64,000 nucleotides of DNA from Candidatus Obscuribacter phosphatis (GTDB taxonomy: Bacteria; Cyanobacteriota; Vampirovibrionia; Obscuribacterales; Obscuribacteraceae). The stretch is from the NCBI GenBank assembly GCA_001899315.1, contig MOYA01000001.1, forward strand, positions 2,022,599-2,086,598. Direction: 5' to 3'. Every line of letters starts with the position of its first letter. Positions within the stretch are counted from its first letter, which is position 1. Below the pieces are notes generated by a model that saw only the letters and a program-made list of their open reading frames with translations, was not told the DNA's origin and ran no database searches. Both the position numbers and the translations under genes were made by a program. This document shows, one piece after another, positions 24,449 through 35,081 of the stretch.

Positions 24449-26479
24449 TTATTCGTTGTCTGGAACAGGAGCGCCTTCAGGCAAGGTCGGAGAGGTCTTC
24501 TGGTGACGTTCCGCACGACCGGTGGTGTAGTGACGTTCGTCAACAACAGTCGGTTCAACTTGGAACATGTTCATGTCACGAGGACCTTCAACACGGCCGA
24601 TTTCTTCGGGCAACTTGAGCTGACCGGGAGTTCCGGGCAAGATGATCTCAGGTCTGACGGCAACAACCAATTCGCTCTCGTTTTTGTTGAAAGCTTTGGA
24701 ACGGTAGAGCGCGCCGAGTACCGGAACTTCACCGAGCATCGGTAGCTTGGTCAATTCACGACCGTTGTTGGTGCTGACCAAACCGCAAAGATAAAGCTCT
24801 TGTCCAGGCTTCAGTTCTACGATGGTCTGGCTCTTTCTGGTTGTGAAACCAGGTATCTGTTGGTTGGCAGCGCCGCCCAACGAGAAGGCTAGTTCTGCAG
24901 AGAGGATTCTTTCTTCAGGAGAAATTTGGAGGTTGATTGTTCCATTTTCCTGGAGAACAGGAATCATGTTGAGCCTCATACCAAACGGTTCGAAGGTAAC
25001 CGAGGTAAGAGCGGCACCAGCTGTAGCGATCTGCTGAATGATTGGGATCTCACCACCAGCCAAGAAGGCGGCTCTCTCACCAGATATGGTGACCAGGGTC
25101 GGCTCAGCAAGAACGCGAGCGCGGCGCTGGGAGATGATGCCTTGGATGGTCGGGTTGATGGAGAACTGCGGACCGGTACCGTTACCGAAGTTGGAAATAC
25201 CGGTGAACATGTTGATCAAGCCGCCGGGGTTGAAGGTGGCACCACCGGGAGAGGCTAGCAAGATGGCTTGCTGAAGCAGAGCAGCAGGAGCTGTCAACGG
25301 AATGGGCTGAGCTATACCGAGAACGCCACCAGCAGCAGTTGTGAAGGAAACCGGTCTAAGAGTACCGACCAACTGAGGGTTTGTGGCACCACGTTGAGCG
25401 AGGGTTAGACCAGGAACAGCGGAGAAGTCTCCGTAAGGAGCCTGGATACCGGCTGTCGCAGCGGTCAAGCCTTGCAAGTAGCGGAAGCCTGGGTTGGATT
25501 GCAGAAGGGCAGCAGGGTTACCAACGTTGGCCGATGGAGCAGGACCACCGATACCGAAGGCAAAGCCTCTACCAGCCACACCGAAACCAAGTTGAGTACC
25601 GAGTTCACGAGCAGCAGCCGTGTTCATTTCCATGAAGGTGACGTGCAGAGCGATGAGCGGCACTTTACGGACCTTAACGAGGGAGGTAACGCGACCGCCA
25701 TCGGAAACCATGACCTGGGCTTTACCGATGTTATTGGGGATGTTGCCGAAGAAGGTGTATTGGTCAACAGAGGCGATCTGAGCCAGTCTGCCGGTACCAC
25801 CGCCACCAGCCATACCGCCGCCGGCGCCAGCGCCACCTTGTTCACCCAACCTGCCGGCCACAATGCGGCTGTTGGCCACTTGGATGTTCATGCCGCGGTC
25901 ATCCATAAATACGTTGGATGCAGCGAAGGCTCTGATGATTGATTCGGGGTGGTCGACATCACCGGTCAAGAGAACGCGGTCTGAACCACCTACTGAATAA
26001 GCCTTAACGATGATACGGGGATCGATCTCTCTGAGAGTAGCTTGGAGCTGGGAGTAATCTTTGGAGACTCTCAGGTCTACGTTAATGGAGTTGCCTGCAT
26101 CGTCCCAAAGGAGCATGGTGCAGGTGCCTTGGCTCTTGCCGAGGAGTACCATCTGGTTCTCAGAAACCACGACCGGTTCGGCAATGCTGGGGTCACTTAT
26201 TGATGTACGTACAACTTTGTTTTTGAACTTAAAAGTTCTCGACTGAGAAACTTTCAGATCGATTGCGCTTGTAGTCTTAAACTCTTCGAACTCAACTACG
26301 CCAGTCACCACCGGCGGAATCGGCTGAGCCGTGACAAAGTTGCTCTGATCAGCAGCCGCTTGGGCAATGACCTGATCTGGAGCGAACTTGCCAACCTCGT
26401 CTGCCTTGGCAGCCGGTGCAACAAATTGCAGCGCCATCACAGAAAGGCTCAAAGCTAAGCTCAATTTGGGCTTATTCAT
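24449..26479 (-). CDS. Secretin of CpaC/RcpA type (copy 1)
   Basis: A 676-residue outer-membrane secretin subunit of the type IVb (Tad/Flp) pilus kind. Order: signal peptide (1-26), linker, pilus-assembly N-terminal domain (about 65-140, VRTSISDPSIAEPVVVSEN), BON-like domain (about 145-215, DRVLLTGDVDHPESI), a Gly/Ala-rich loop, and the secretin beta-domain (about 260-610) with RRARVLAEPTLVTISGE, GGEIPI and LPMLGEVPVLGALYRSK. The last 50 residues are a charged tail shared with copy 2. GAGGGAG precedes the ATG. No ATPase, prepilin or TadB/C gene is in the window, so whether it builds a pilus or an export channel is unknown. Confidence 0.88.
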   Translation of the reverse strand: MNKPKLSLALSLSVMALQFVAPAAKADEVGKFAPDQVIAQAAADQSNFVTAQPIPPVVTGVVEFEEFKTTSAIDLKVSQSRTFKFKNKVVRTSISDPSIAEPVVVSENQMVLLGKSQGTCTMLLWDDAGNSINVDLRVSKDYSQLQATLREIDPRIIVKAYSVGGSDRVLLTGDVDHPESIIRAFAASNVFMDDRGMNIQVANSRIVAGRLGEQGGAGAGGGMAGGGGTGRLAQIASVDQYTFFGNIPNNIGKAQVMVSDGGRVTSLVKVRKVPLIALHVTFMEMNTAAARELGTQLGFGVAGRGFAFGIGGPAPSANVGNPAALLQSNPGFRYLQGLTAATAGIQAPYGDFSAVPGLTLAQRGATNPQLVGTLRPVSFTTAAGGVLGIAQPIPLTAPAALLQQAILLASPGGATFNPGGLINMFTGISNFGNGTGPQFSINPTIQGIISQRRARVLAEPTLVTISGERAAFLAGGEIPIIQQIATAGAALTSVTFEPFGMRLNMIPVLQENGTINLQISPEERILSAELAFSLGGAANQQIPGFTTRKSQTIVELKPGQELYLCGLVSTNNGRELTKLPMLGEVPVLGALYRSKAFNKNESELVVAVRPEIILPGTPGQLKLPEEIGRVEGPRDMNMFQVEPTVVDERHYTTGRAERHQKTSPTLPEGAPVPDNE

Positions 26480-26529
26480 TCCACTCTCCCTCTACAACTC
26501 CCCACTTATTTTCCAATTTTTAGCGACTC

Positions 26530-26592
26530 TGGGAGCACTCATGGTAATGCCGGTACAGGACCGACCAGTACAGAAGCTTAACACGATTGCCC
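26530..26592 (-). promoter_or_regulatory. Conserved 63-base block upstream of secretin copy 1
   Basis: This block matches the one at 29321-29383 with only about two differences. On the minus strand it includes a small hairpin GTCGGT-CCTGT-ACCGGC and a repeated CTGTAC with 15-base spacing. It lies about 50 bases before the start codon, so it is a promoter, operator or leader-RNA element shared by both secretins. Confidence 0.6.
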
Positions 26593-26721
26593 GGACAATG
26601 CACCAATATTTTTTCAGACTGGTGGCACTTTCAACATCAAGTTAACAATCAAGTTCAACTTTTGTCGATAGTGAACTCAGGCTCAGCAAGCCGGGTTTCA
26701 AAGATAATGCCGATAAGCGAT

Positions 26722-26744
26722 TGACAACCACCTGTGGTGCACGA
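26722..26744. promoter_or_regulatory. Conserved 23-base palindromic block upstream of secretin copy 1
   Basis: It reads TGACAACCACC, W, GTGGTGCACGA apart from a one-base difference from the copy at 29515-29537. The core ACCAC-NN-GTGGT is an inverted repeat, typical of a dimeric regulator site. It lies 129 bases beyond the 63-base block; at copy 2 the distance is 131. The rest of 26593-26843 shows nothing I recognise. Confidence 0.55.
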
Positions 26745-26843
26745 CGTCTGCTAGTAGCGTCACTGCTAAATATGCAAGAGAAATATCAAACTTCAATCAA
26801 TTTTTTTTAACCCAAGCCTGAACCTTTGCTGTCAAGGCAAAAG

Positions 26844-26871
26844 AAAAGAGCCAACCAAAGTTGGCTCTTTT
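26844..26871 (-). terminator. Terminator after secretin copy 2
   Basis: Perfect stem AAAAGAGCCAAC/GTTGGCTCTTTT (26844-26855 with 26860-26871), loop CAAA, with TTTTGCC following on the minus strand, 30 bases after the stop codon. Confidence 0.85.
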
Positions 26872-26900
26872 CAATTTCTCTATCGCTTGGTTCGGATGAC

Positions 26901-29270
26901 TTATTCGTTATCTGGAACAGGAGCGCCTTCAGGCAGAGTGGGTGAAGTCTTCTGGTGACGTTCTGCTCTACCCGATGTGTAGTAGCGCTCGTCGATGACA
27001 GAAGGTTCAACTTGGAACATGTTGAGGTCACGAGGTCCTTCAACACGACCAATCTCTTCGGGAAGCTTGAGCTGACCAGGAGTACCAGGAAGGATGATCT
27101 CAGGTCTCACAGCAATCACAAGTTCGCTTTCGTTCTTGTTGAAGGCTTTCGATCTGTAGAGGGCACCGAGTACCGGTACTTCACCCAGGACGGGCATCTT
27201 GGTTATTTCTCTACCGACGTTGGTTGATACCAAACCGGCGATATAGAGTTCTTGACCAGGCTTGAGTTCAACGATTGTCTGGGTCTTTCTGGTGGTGAAA
27301 CCAGGGACGACACCGTTACCACCAGCGATGGTGGAAAGAGCCAAGTTGTTAGCCAAGAGACGCTCTTCTGGCGAAATTTCTAAGTTGATTGTGCCGTTGT
27401 CTTGCAGCACAGGAATCATGTTGATTCTCATGCCGAAAGGTTCAAACACAACAGACTGCTGAGCAGCACCAGCGGCAGCCACAGCCTGGAGGATCGGAAT
27501 CTCACCACCGGCCAGGAAGGAGGCACGCTCACCAGATATGGTGACAAGGGTCGGCTCAGCAAGCACACGGGCTCTTCTCTGACCGATGATGCCTTGCACT
27601 GTCGGGTTTAGAGAAAAGGCAGTTCTGCCGCCCCAGTTGCTCTGACCGGTAAACATGTTGCCGCTCAGACCAGGTGCGAAGTTGACACCACCAGGAGATC
27701 CAAGCAAGTTAGCCTGGGTCAAGAGTGCGGTGGGACCGTAAACAATGTTCTGACCGATACCGGCTCCACCGATGAAGTTAACCGGCTGAACAACCGGACC
27801 ACGAGGGTCGAAGGTCAGAGCCTGAGGAGTGGTGACAGGCACGTCGACACCACCCAATGGGTTCTGATAAGGACCAGCGCCGAGACCGAGGGCGGTCTGG
27901 AACTGCCTTAGACCAGGGTTGGAGATATAAGGCACGCCTTGGTTGGCAGCAACGGCAGCGCTTGTACTACCGCCGACACCGAAGGAGAAACTCTTGTTCG
28001 CGACACCGAAGCCAAGGTTCATCGCCAATTCGCGAGCCGATGTGGTGTTCATCTCCAAGAAGGTGACGTGCAACACGATCAGAGGCACTTTGCGAACTTT
28101 GACGAGGGAGGTGACGCGACCACCGTCAGAAACCATAACTTGAGACTTACCGATGTTGTTGGCAAGGTTGCTGAAGTAGGTGTAGCGGTCAACGCTACCG
28201 ATGGTGGCAAGCTGACCGACCGAGGATGAAGTAGCGGAAGTACCGCCCTGTTCACCGATACGACCAGCGAGGATGCGGCTATTGGCCACTTGGATGTTCA
28301 TACCGCGGTCATCCATAAATACGTTGGATGCAGCGAAAGCTTTGATGATTGACTCGGGGTGATCTACGTCGCCGGTGAGGAGCACTCGGTCGGAACCAGC
28401 CACCGAGAAAGCCTTAACGATGATACGAGGATCAATCTCACGCAAGGTTGCTTGCAGCTGCGAGTAGTCGCGACTGACACGCAAGTCTAGAGCCACCGAG
28501 TTACCGGCATCATCCCAAAGAACCATGGTGCAAGTACCGGCAGATTTACCGAGGAGCACGAGTTGATTCTCAGACACAACTACAGGCTCAGCAATACCAG
28601 GATCAGAGATGGAAGTTCTCACGATCTTGTTCTTGAGCTTGAAGGTACGGGACTGTTGGGTCTTGAGGTCGATGATGTTGGTTACTTTGTACTCTTCGAA
28701 ATCTAGAGTACCGGTAACGACTGGAGGAATAGGCTGAGGAGTGAGGGTGGAGTGGTCAGCTTGAGCCATGATATGGTCCGGGGCAAGCTGAGCGACTAAC
28801 TGCTTGGAGGAAGCGCTGGTCAAAGCGGAAGAAGGAAGAGCGGCAATCTTTGGAGCGACTACCGGCGCTTCGGTTTGAGCTACTTCCGGATAAACCTGGG
28901 CTTCACCAGGCTTGATATCACCACCCATGGTGGCGGCGCCGACTGGGGCGGCGGCAATCTCTTCAAGCGGCAGAGCCGGGTGTATGGTCAAGGCTGCTGC
29001 TGGAGCAGCGCCACCGGCACCGACTTCTTTGCTCTTACCTGAAAGGAAGAGCATTGCGTGAGGATCTAATTCTTTTGTATTTGCTGTTACAGCTTTTGTC
29101 GACTTAACAGCGCTCTTGGCAGCGACAGCTCTCTGCGATGCTTTCGCGACGCCAGAACCGGACATCTGTTGCCAGATGGCACCTTGCGGTTCAGACTTGG
29201 CAGTCAGCGTATTAGCCTGGAGCAGCACTAACGAAAGACTCAAAGCTAAGCTCAACTGGGGCTTATTCAT
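26901..29270 (-). CDS. Secretin of CpaC/RcpA type (copy 2, extended N-terminus)
   Basis: A 789-residue paralogue of the secretin at 24449. Signal peptide (1-24), then an Ala/Val-rich region of about 130 residues absent from copy 1, then the same pilus N-terminal, BON-like and secretin domains and an almost identical C-terminal tail ending LPEGAPVPDNE. The Gly-rich loop between BON and secretin domains and the stretch near residues 440-560 differ most. Each copy has its own leader and terminator, so they are separately regulated tandem duplicates rather than one operon. They might form mixed or alternative channels. Some blocks are almost identical in DNA, e.g. 25874-25926 and 28281-28337. Confidence 0.88.
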   Translation of the reverse strand: MNKPQLSLALSLSLVLLQANTLTAKSEPQGAIWQQMSGSGVAKASQRAVAAKSAVKSTKAVTANTKELDPHAMLFLSGKSKEVGAGGAAPAAALTIHPALPLEEIAAAPVGAATMGGDIKPGEAQVYPEVAQTEAPVVAPKIAALPSSALTSASSKQLVAQLAPDHIMAQADHSTLTPQPIPPVVTGTLDFEEYKVTNIIDLKTQQSRTFKLKNKIVRTSISDPGIAEPVVVSENQLVLLGKSAGTCTMVLWDDAGNSVALDLRVSRDYSQLQATLREIDPRIIVKAFSVAGSDRVLLTGDVDHPESIIKAFAASNVFMDDRGMNIQVANSRILAGRIGEQGGTSATSSSVGQLATIGSVDRYTYFSNLANNIGKSQVMVSDGGRVTSLVKVRKVPLIVLHVTFLEMNTTSARELAMNLGFGVANKSFSFGVGGSTSAAVAANQGVPYISNPGLRQFQTALGLGAGPYQNPLGGVDVPVTTPQALTFDPRGPVVQPVNFIGGAGIGQNIVYGPTALLTQANLLGSPGGVNFAPGLSGNMFTGQSNWGGRTAFSLNPTVQGIIGQRRARVLAEPTLVTISGERASFLAGGEIPILQAVAAAGAAQQSVVFEPFGMRINMIPVLQDNGTINLEISPEERLLANNLALSTIAGGNGVVPGFTTRKTQTIVELKPGQELYIAGLVSTNVGREITKMPVLGEVPVLGALYRSKAFNKNESELVIAVRPEIILPGTPGQLKLPEEIGRVEGPRDLNMFQVEPSVIDERYYTSGRAERHQKTSPTLPEGAPVPDNE

Positions 29271-29320
29271 TCCACTCTCCCTCTATGAACTCCCGACCTA
29301 ATTTCCTTAACACTTGACAC

Positions 29321-29383
29321 TGGGAGCACTCATGGTAACGCCGGTACAGGACCGACCAGTACAGAAGCTTAACACGACTGCCC
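29321..29383 (-). promoter_or_regulatory. Conserved 63-base block upstream of secretin copy 2
   Basis: Second copy of the block at 26530-26592, in the same orientation and about the same distance (50 bases) from the start codon. The intervening sequence next to the start differs except for the Shine-Dalgarno GAGGGAGAGTGG, so conservation of the block suggests a function. Confidence 0.6.
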
Positions 29384-29514
29384 CATATCTGCACGAATCT
29401 TTTTTCAGAGCGCCCACACATTGAACATTGACTTAACACTTATCTCTTCACAACCCGCCAATTAGCCAGGAGAGAAGGGTTGCGGCGATCACGGCAACCG
29501 CAACAAAAGCCGCC

Positions 29515-29537
29515 TGACAACCACCAGTGGTGCACGA
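29515..29537. promoter_or_regulatory. Conserved 23-base palindromic block upstream of secretin copy 2
   Basis: Second copy of the ACCAC-NN-GTGGT inverted repeat block found at 26722-26744, including flanking TGACA and GCACGA. It lies in the 693-base gap shared with the divergent rpaB-like gene, so it could serve either. Confidence 0.55.
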
Positions 29538-29683
29538 TCGTAAGTAGTAAATAGGAATGTCAAGCCAGCGACACGCCGGATCGGATATGCAGCGCCCAAG
29601 CCTCAGATATGCAGATGGCACCACAGGCGGCACCATGAATTTCTGCTAATTTCTGAAAATTTCGCCCGTTTCTTTTGCAACAA

Positions 29684-29735
29684 GGCTTATCAGTCGTTCC
29701 TCTTCGCAAGAGAAGCAATATTTCGAGTTGATAAG
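29684..29735. other. Nested hairpin with GGCTTATCA motifs upstream of the rpaB-like gene
   Basis: CTTATCA (29686-29692) pairs with TGATAAG (29729-29735), enclosing CTCTT-CGC-AAGAG (29700-29712). GGCTTATCA occurs at 29684 and again at 29832. I recognise no known RNA family. The remainder of 29538-29873 holds no convincing gene. Confidence 0.3.
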
Positions 29736-29873
29736 AGCTTGTCGCAAAGACAGTCTTCCTTATTTATAAGAAGGCTCACTGCACTCTTCTTCACAAATTG
29801 CCCGAAATCGCGCCATGACTGGAGGCAGGCAGGCTTATCAAGCAGCCTTATCCCTCGCGCTCGGCTTAATAAG

Positions 29874-29882
29874 TGGTATATT
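29874..29882 (+). promoter_or_regulatory. Extended -10 promoter of the rpaB-like gene
   Basis: TGGTATATT fits the extended -10 pattern TGnTATAAT with one mismatch. No good -35 lies at the expected place, as is usual for extended -10 promoters. The leader would be about 75 bases. Confidence 0.35.
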
Positions 29883-29963
29883 CTCTTACTAAGGATAGGT
29901 CTTTGCGCTTGCGGGCCGATCCAGAGATTCAATTGCAATACAGAACGCAGGAAGGACTTAGCA

Positions 29964-30689
29964 GTGGAAAACTCTTCCGAACAGGAGAAGGTGCTGGTAG
30001 TAGACGACGAAGCTTCTATTCGTCGCATTCTGGAAACCAGATTGAAACTAGCCGGTTATAACGTCGCCACAGCGGCGGACGGACAGGAAGCGCTAGAGCA
30101 GTTCAACGCTTTTCAACCGGATCTGGTCATCCTAGACGTCATGCTTCCTAAGATGGATGGCTATGAAGTCTGTCGCGAAATCCGCAAAACTTCCGACACC
30201 CCAATAATCATGCTCACAGCCGTAGCTGATGTTTCAAATCGTATTCAAGGTCTTGAAATCGGAGCAGACGATTATGTCGTCAAACCTTTCAGCCCGTCCG
30301 AACTGGAAGCTCGCATAAAAGCTGTCTTGAGAAGGACAGTCGAGAGAACTCAAGAGGTAGGTCAAAGCAAGAGCACCAATGTAATCACCATTGGCAACCT
30401 CAAGATTGATCTGAACAAACGCCAAGTGACTCGCAAAAACGAGCGCATCCGATTAACTGGAATGGAATTCAGCTTGCTTGAACTGCTGGTGACCAATTCA
30501 GGCAAACCTTATTCTAGAGGTGAAATCCTTCAGCAAGTTTGGGCTTATCCGCCGGATCATCGTATCGATACCAGGGTAGTGGACGTGCATATAAGTAGAT
30601 TGCGCTCCAAGCTCGAAGAAGATTCATCCAACCCAGACCTCATCTTGACAGCTAGAGGTATTGGCTACATGTTCCAAAAGATTAACTAA
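29964..30689 (+). CDS. rpaB: RpaB (Ycf27)-like OmpR-family response regulator
   Basis: A 241-residue regulator with receiver (about 8-122, D58 in LVILDVMLPKMDG, lysine in VVKPFSPSELEARI) and winged helix (about 145-240). The wording of many segments (DDEASIRRILETRL, RIRLTGMEFSLLELL, DTRVVDVHISRLRSKLEED, LTARGIGYMFQ) is that of cyanobacterial RpaB, which binds HLR1 sites and controls light-stress, division and housekeeping genes. No photosynthetic target is present here, so its regulon must differ. GTG 29964 with AAGGA eight bases upstream is the start; the open frame from 29739 is not supported. No kinase is adjacent; in cyanobacteria the partner NblS/Hik33 is also unlinked. Confidence 0.88.
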   Translation: MENSSEQEKVLVVDDEASIRRILETRLKLAGYNVATAADGQEALEQFNAFQPDLVILDVMLPKMDGYEVCREIRKTSDTPIIMLTAVADVSNRIQGLEIGADDYVVKPFSPSELEARIKAVLRRTVERTQEVGQSKSTNVITIGNLKIDLNKRQVTRKNERIRLTGMEFSLLELLVTNSGKPYSRGEILQQVWAYPPDHRIDTRVVDVHISRLRSKLEEDSSNPDLILTARGIGYMFQKIN

Positions 30690-30720
30690 TTGGCAGAGCC
30701 AACAAGTAAGGTAAGCAAAA

Positions 30721-30754
30721 GAAAAGGACCGGCAAATGCCGGTCCTTTTCTTTT
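30721..30754. terminator. Bidirectional terminator between rpaB-like gene and ahcY
   Basis: Stem GAAAAGGACCGGC/GCCGGTCCTTTTC (30721-30733 with 30738-30750), four-base loop, T run on the plus side and TTTTGC on the minus side. It serves both converging genes. Confidence 0.88.
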
Positions 30755-30782
30755 GCAAATCAGCCGAACTTAAGTACCGATC

Positions 30783-32153
<1,371 letters not shown>

Positions 32154-32276
32154 TCAAGATGGGTAGGGTAAGTGAATGAGCTCCACTTATATGGGTCTAA
32201 CCCTTGACACGCTTAGAATTTCGTTTTCAAGGGAATTATGGATTTAGAGAAGCAGTCCTAGATCAGGTAGCCCGCC

Positions 32277-32894
32277 ATGTCCGCTCGTAAAATTGCCAAA
32301 GCGCCTAAATCAGCTCTCATAAACACCCTGGCAGCAACCCTTTATATCTGTATGGGTATGGGTCTGATTTCGATTGCGCCGGCTGAAGCGGTGGTTCTCA
32401 ACGGTCAGTTGGAAGAAGTGGAAGTGGCAGATGAAAACGCCTCCCCCGGTGTGCAACCGGGCGCCCTCATTCCCAATACCTTCCCCACCCATTATGCCGG
32501 CAAGTGGGTCTGCGAGACGACAATCACCGAATCTTCAGTACCGACTGTACTGCCCGGCACTAAAGTGCAGTCAGAGGTGCATTTCATTCCCACCGCCGAC
32601 GGACGCATCGAAATGCGCCATTATCAGCCGGGCTGGGTGAGAAATAAATGCCTGACTGTAAGCTTTAACGGCAATGAAGCTAAAGCCGACACTACTTCCT
32701 ATTATTTCGGCGAGAAAGTGCAGGGCGCCTGGGCTGCCCGCACCCGTGACCAGTACTTGCAAGAAACCGATGACCTAATAAAAGCTAAGAGTTATGTGGA
32801 TCAATACATAAACGGGCAATATGTCGGACGCTACAGAACCATATCGGTCTTGCGCAGAGTAGCAGAAGATAATCGCAGCGTAGCTAGCAAATAG
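32277..32894 (+). CDS. Secreted orphan protein
   Basis: I do not recognise this 205-residue protein. It has a basic N-terminus and signal peptide (cleavage likely after AEA, about residue 38). The mature region begins with an acidic linker, then a probable small beta-rich domain starting GKWVCETTI (about residue 80) with two cysteines (one in WVCE, one in NKCLT) that could form a disulfide. The pattern of repeated short strands with polar turns resembles lipocalin-like or sequestering folds, but this is only an impression. It ends at a strong hairpin and is probably monocistronic. A TTGACA is present at 32204 but without a matching -10. Confidence 0.6.
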   Translation: MSARKIAKAPKSALINTLAATLYICMGMGLISIAPAEAVVLNGQLEEVEVADENASPGVQPGALIPNTFPTHYAGKWVCETTITESSVPTVLPGTKVQSEVHFIPTADGRIEMRHYQPGWVRNKCLTVSFNGNEAKADTTSYYFGEKVQGAWAARTRDQYLQETDDLIKAKSYVDQYINGQYVGRYRTISVLRRVAEDNRSVASK

Positions 32895-32924
32895 AGAGGA
32901 GAGGTCGCCCTCTCCTCTCTATTT
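32889..32924. terminator. Long hairpin terminator between the secreted orphan and eno
   Basis: A 16-base-pair perfect stem (32889-32904 with 32909-32924, loop TCGC) includes the stop codon of the upstream gene. The T tract after it is short, so it may work mainly by stem strength; it lies between two converging genes. Confidence 0.7.
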
Positions 32925-32968
32925 ATATTGCCTTGTATCGACTCGACCTAATTTTTGGTCTATCTGGT

Positions 32969-34315
<1,347 letters not shown>

Positions 34316-34577
34316 TTATTTTCTTAGAGAGTTGGCTCAGAGAGCCGCCGTAGAGCGATCTCTCCGGCGTTTTGTAAATCGGTGTCTGCATTTATCAAAG
34401 AAAGTTTCTCCGAAATGCAAAATTTCACTGCTGCGATTTACAAAGGTTCAAGTATAATCCTTTCACTGGATTTCTAATTTAGATGCACCAGGAAAGATCA
34501 TCTTTCAGGTCATAAAACTAAGAAAACGTAGTCTTCACTAAATCGTTCCTTTCGGAACCTAGAATTGGCGGAATAAA

Positions 34578-34949
34578 ATGGGCAACCTGCATGGTGGCAG
34601 TTTCCAGGCGATCCAGGAATACTTCCAACAGAAAGAATGCCGCTTTTGTTCAAATTCCTTTAAGCCTGACGGCATCCAGCTTTTGCGCGAAGAACCGGGT
34701 GTTTTGGTAGTCAGAGTTACTTGCAGCACTTGCGGACACCCACTCGGTGTGGCCATCGTAGGTACAACACCTAAAGCTCAAGTAAAGCCGGCCCAAAGCC
34801 ATCCGCGTGATTGGACGAAGCGAGATAAAGACCGCTTGGTGGGGCTACCTCCCATCACCTATGACGATGTCTTGAATGCCCATCAGTTCTTTAAGAGCCT
34901 GGACACCGACTGGCACAAGCACCTGCCAAAAGTCGGAAAAGCCAGCTAG
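34578..34949 (+). CDS. Small zinc-ribbon-like orphan protein
   Basis: I do not recognise this 123-residue soluble protein. It has two CxxC pairs, CRFC (about residues 21-24) and CSTCGHPLG (about 49-57), separated by a predicted beta-rich segment, which makes a zinc ribbon likely. The C-terminal half is polar and mostly helical (ITYDDVLNAHQFFKSLD). GGCGGA precedes ATG 34578, and a terminator follows, so it is probably monocistronic. A nucleic-acid-binding or assembly role would be usual for such folds but nothing here shows it. Confidence 0.65.
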   Translation: MGNLHGGSFQAIQEYFQQKECRFCSNSFKPDGIQLLREEPGVLVVRVTCSTCGHPLGVAIVGTTPKAQVKPAQSHPRDWTKRDKDRLVGLPPITYDDVLNAHQFFKSLDTDWHKHLPKVGKAS

Positions 34950-34978
34950 AAGACAAGAAGCAAATTCAAAAGCTCGAG

Positions 34979-35003
34979 AAAGAACCGGAAACGGTTCTTT
35001 TTT
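34979..35003 (+). terminator. Rho-independent terminator after the zinc-ribbon orphan
   Basis: Stem AAAGAACCG/CGGTTCTTT (34979-34987 with 34992-35000) with a GAAA tetraloop and a run of six T residues. Confidence 0.88.
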
Positions 35004-35081
35004 GTTTAGAACAAAGTAATATCTACCCCTGACAGCCTCCGTACCGCTAATGCCGACCCAGTCAGGGCTTATGATTTAAGC

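Noticed and set aside
25472-25942. Several plus-strand frames opposite the secretin genes (also 27857-28229)
   Set aside because: They mirror the glycine- and alanine-rich secretin coding sequence and occur in both copies for that reason.
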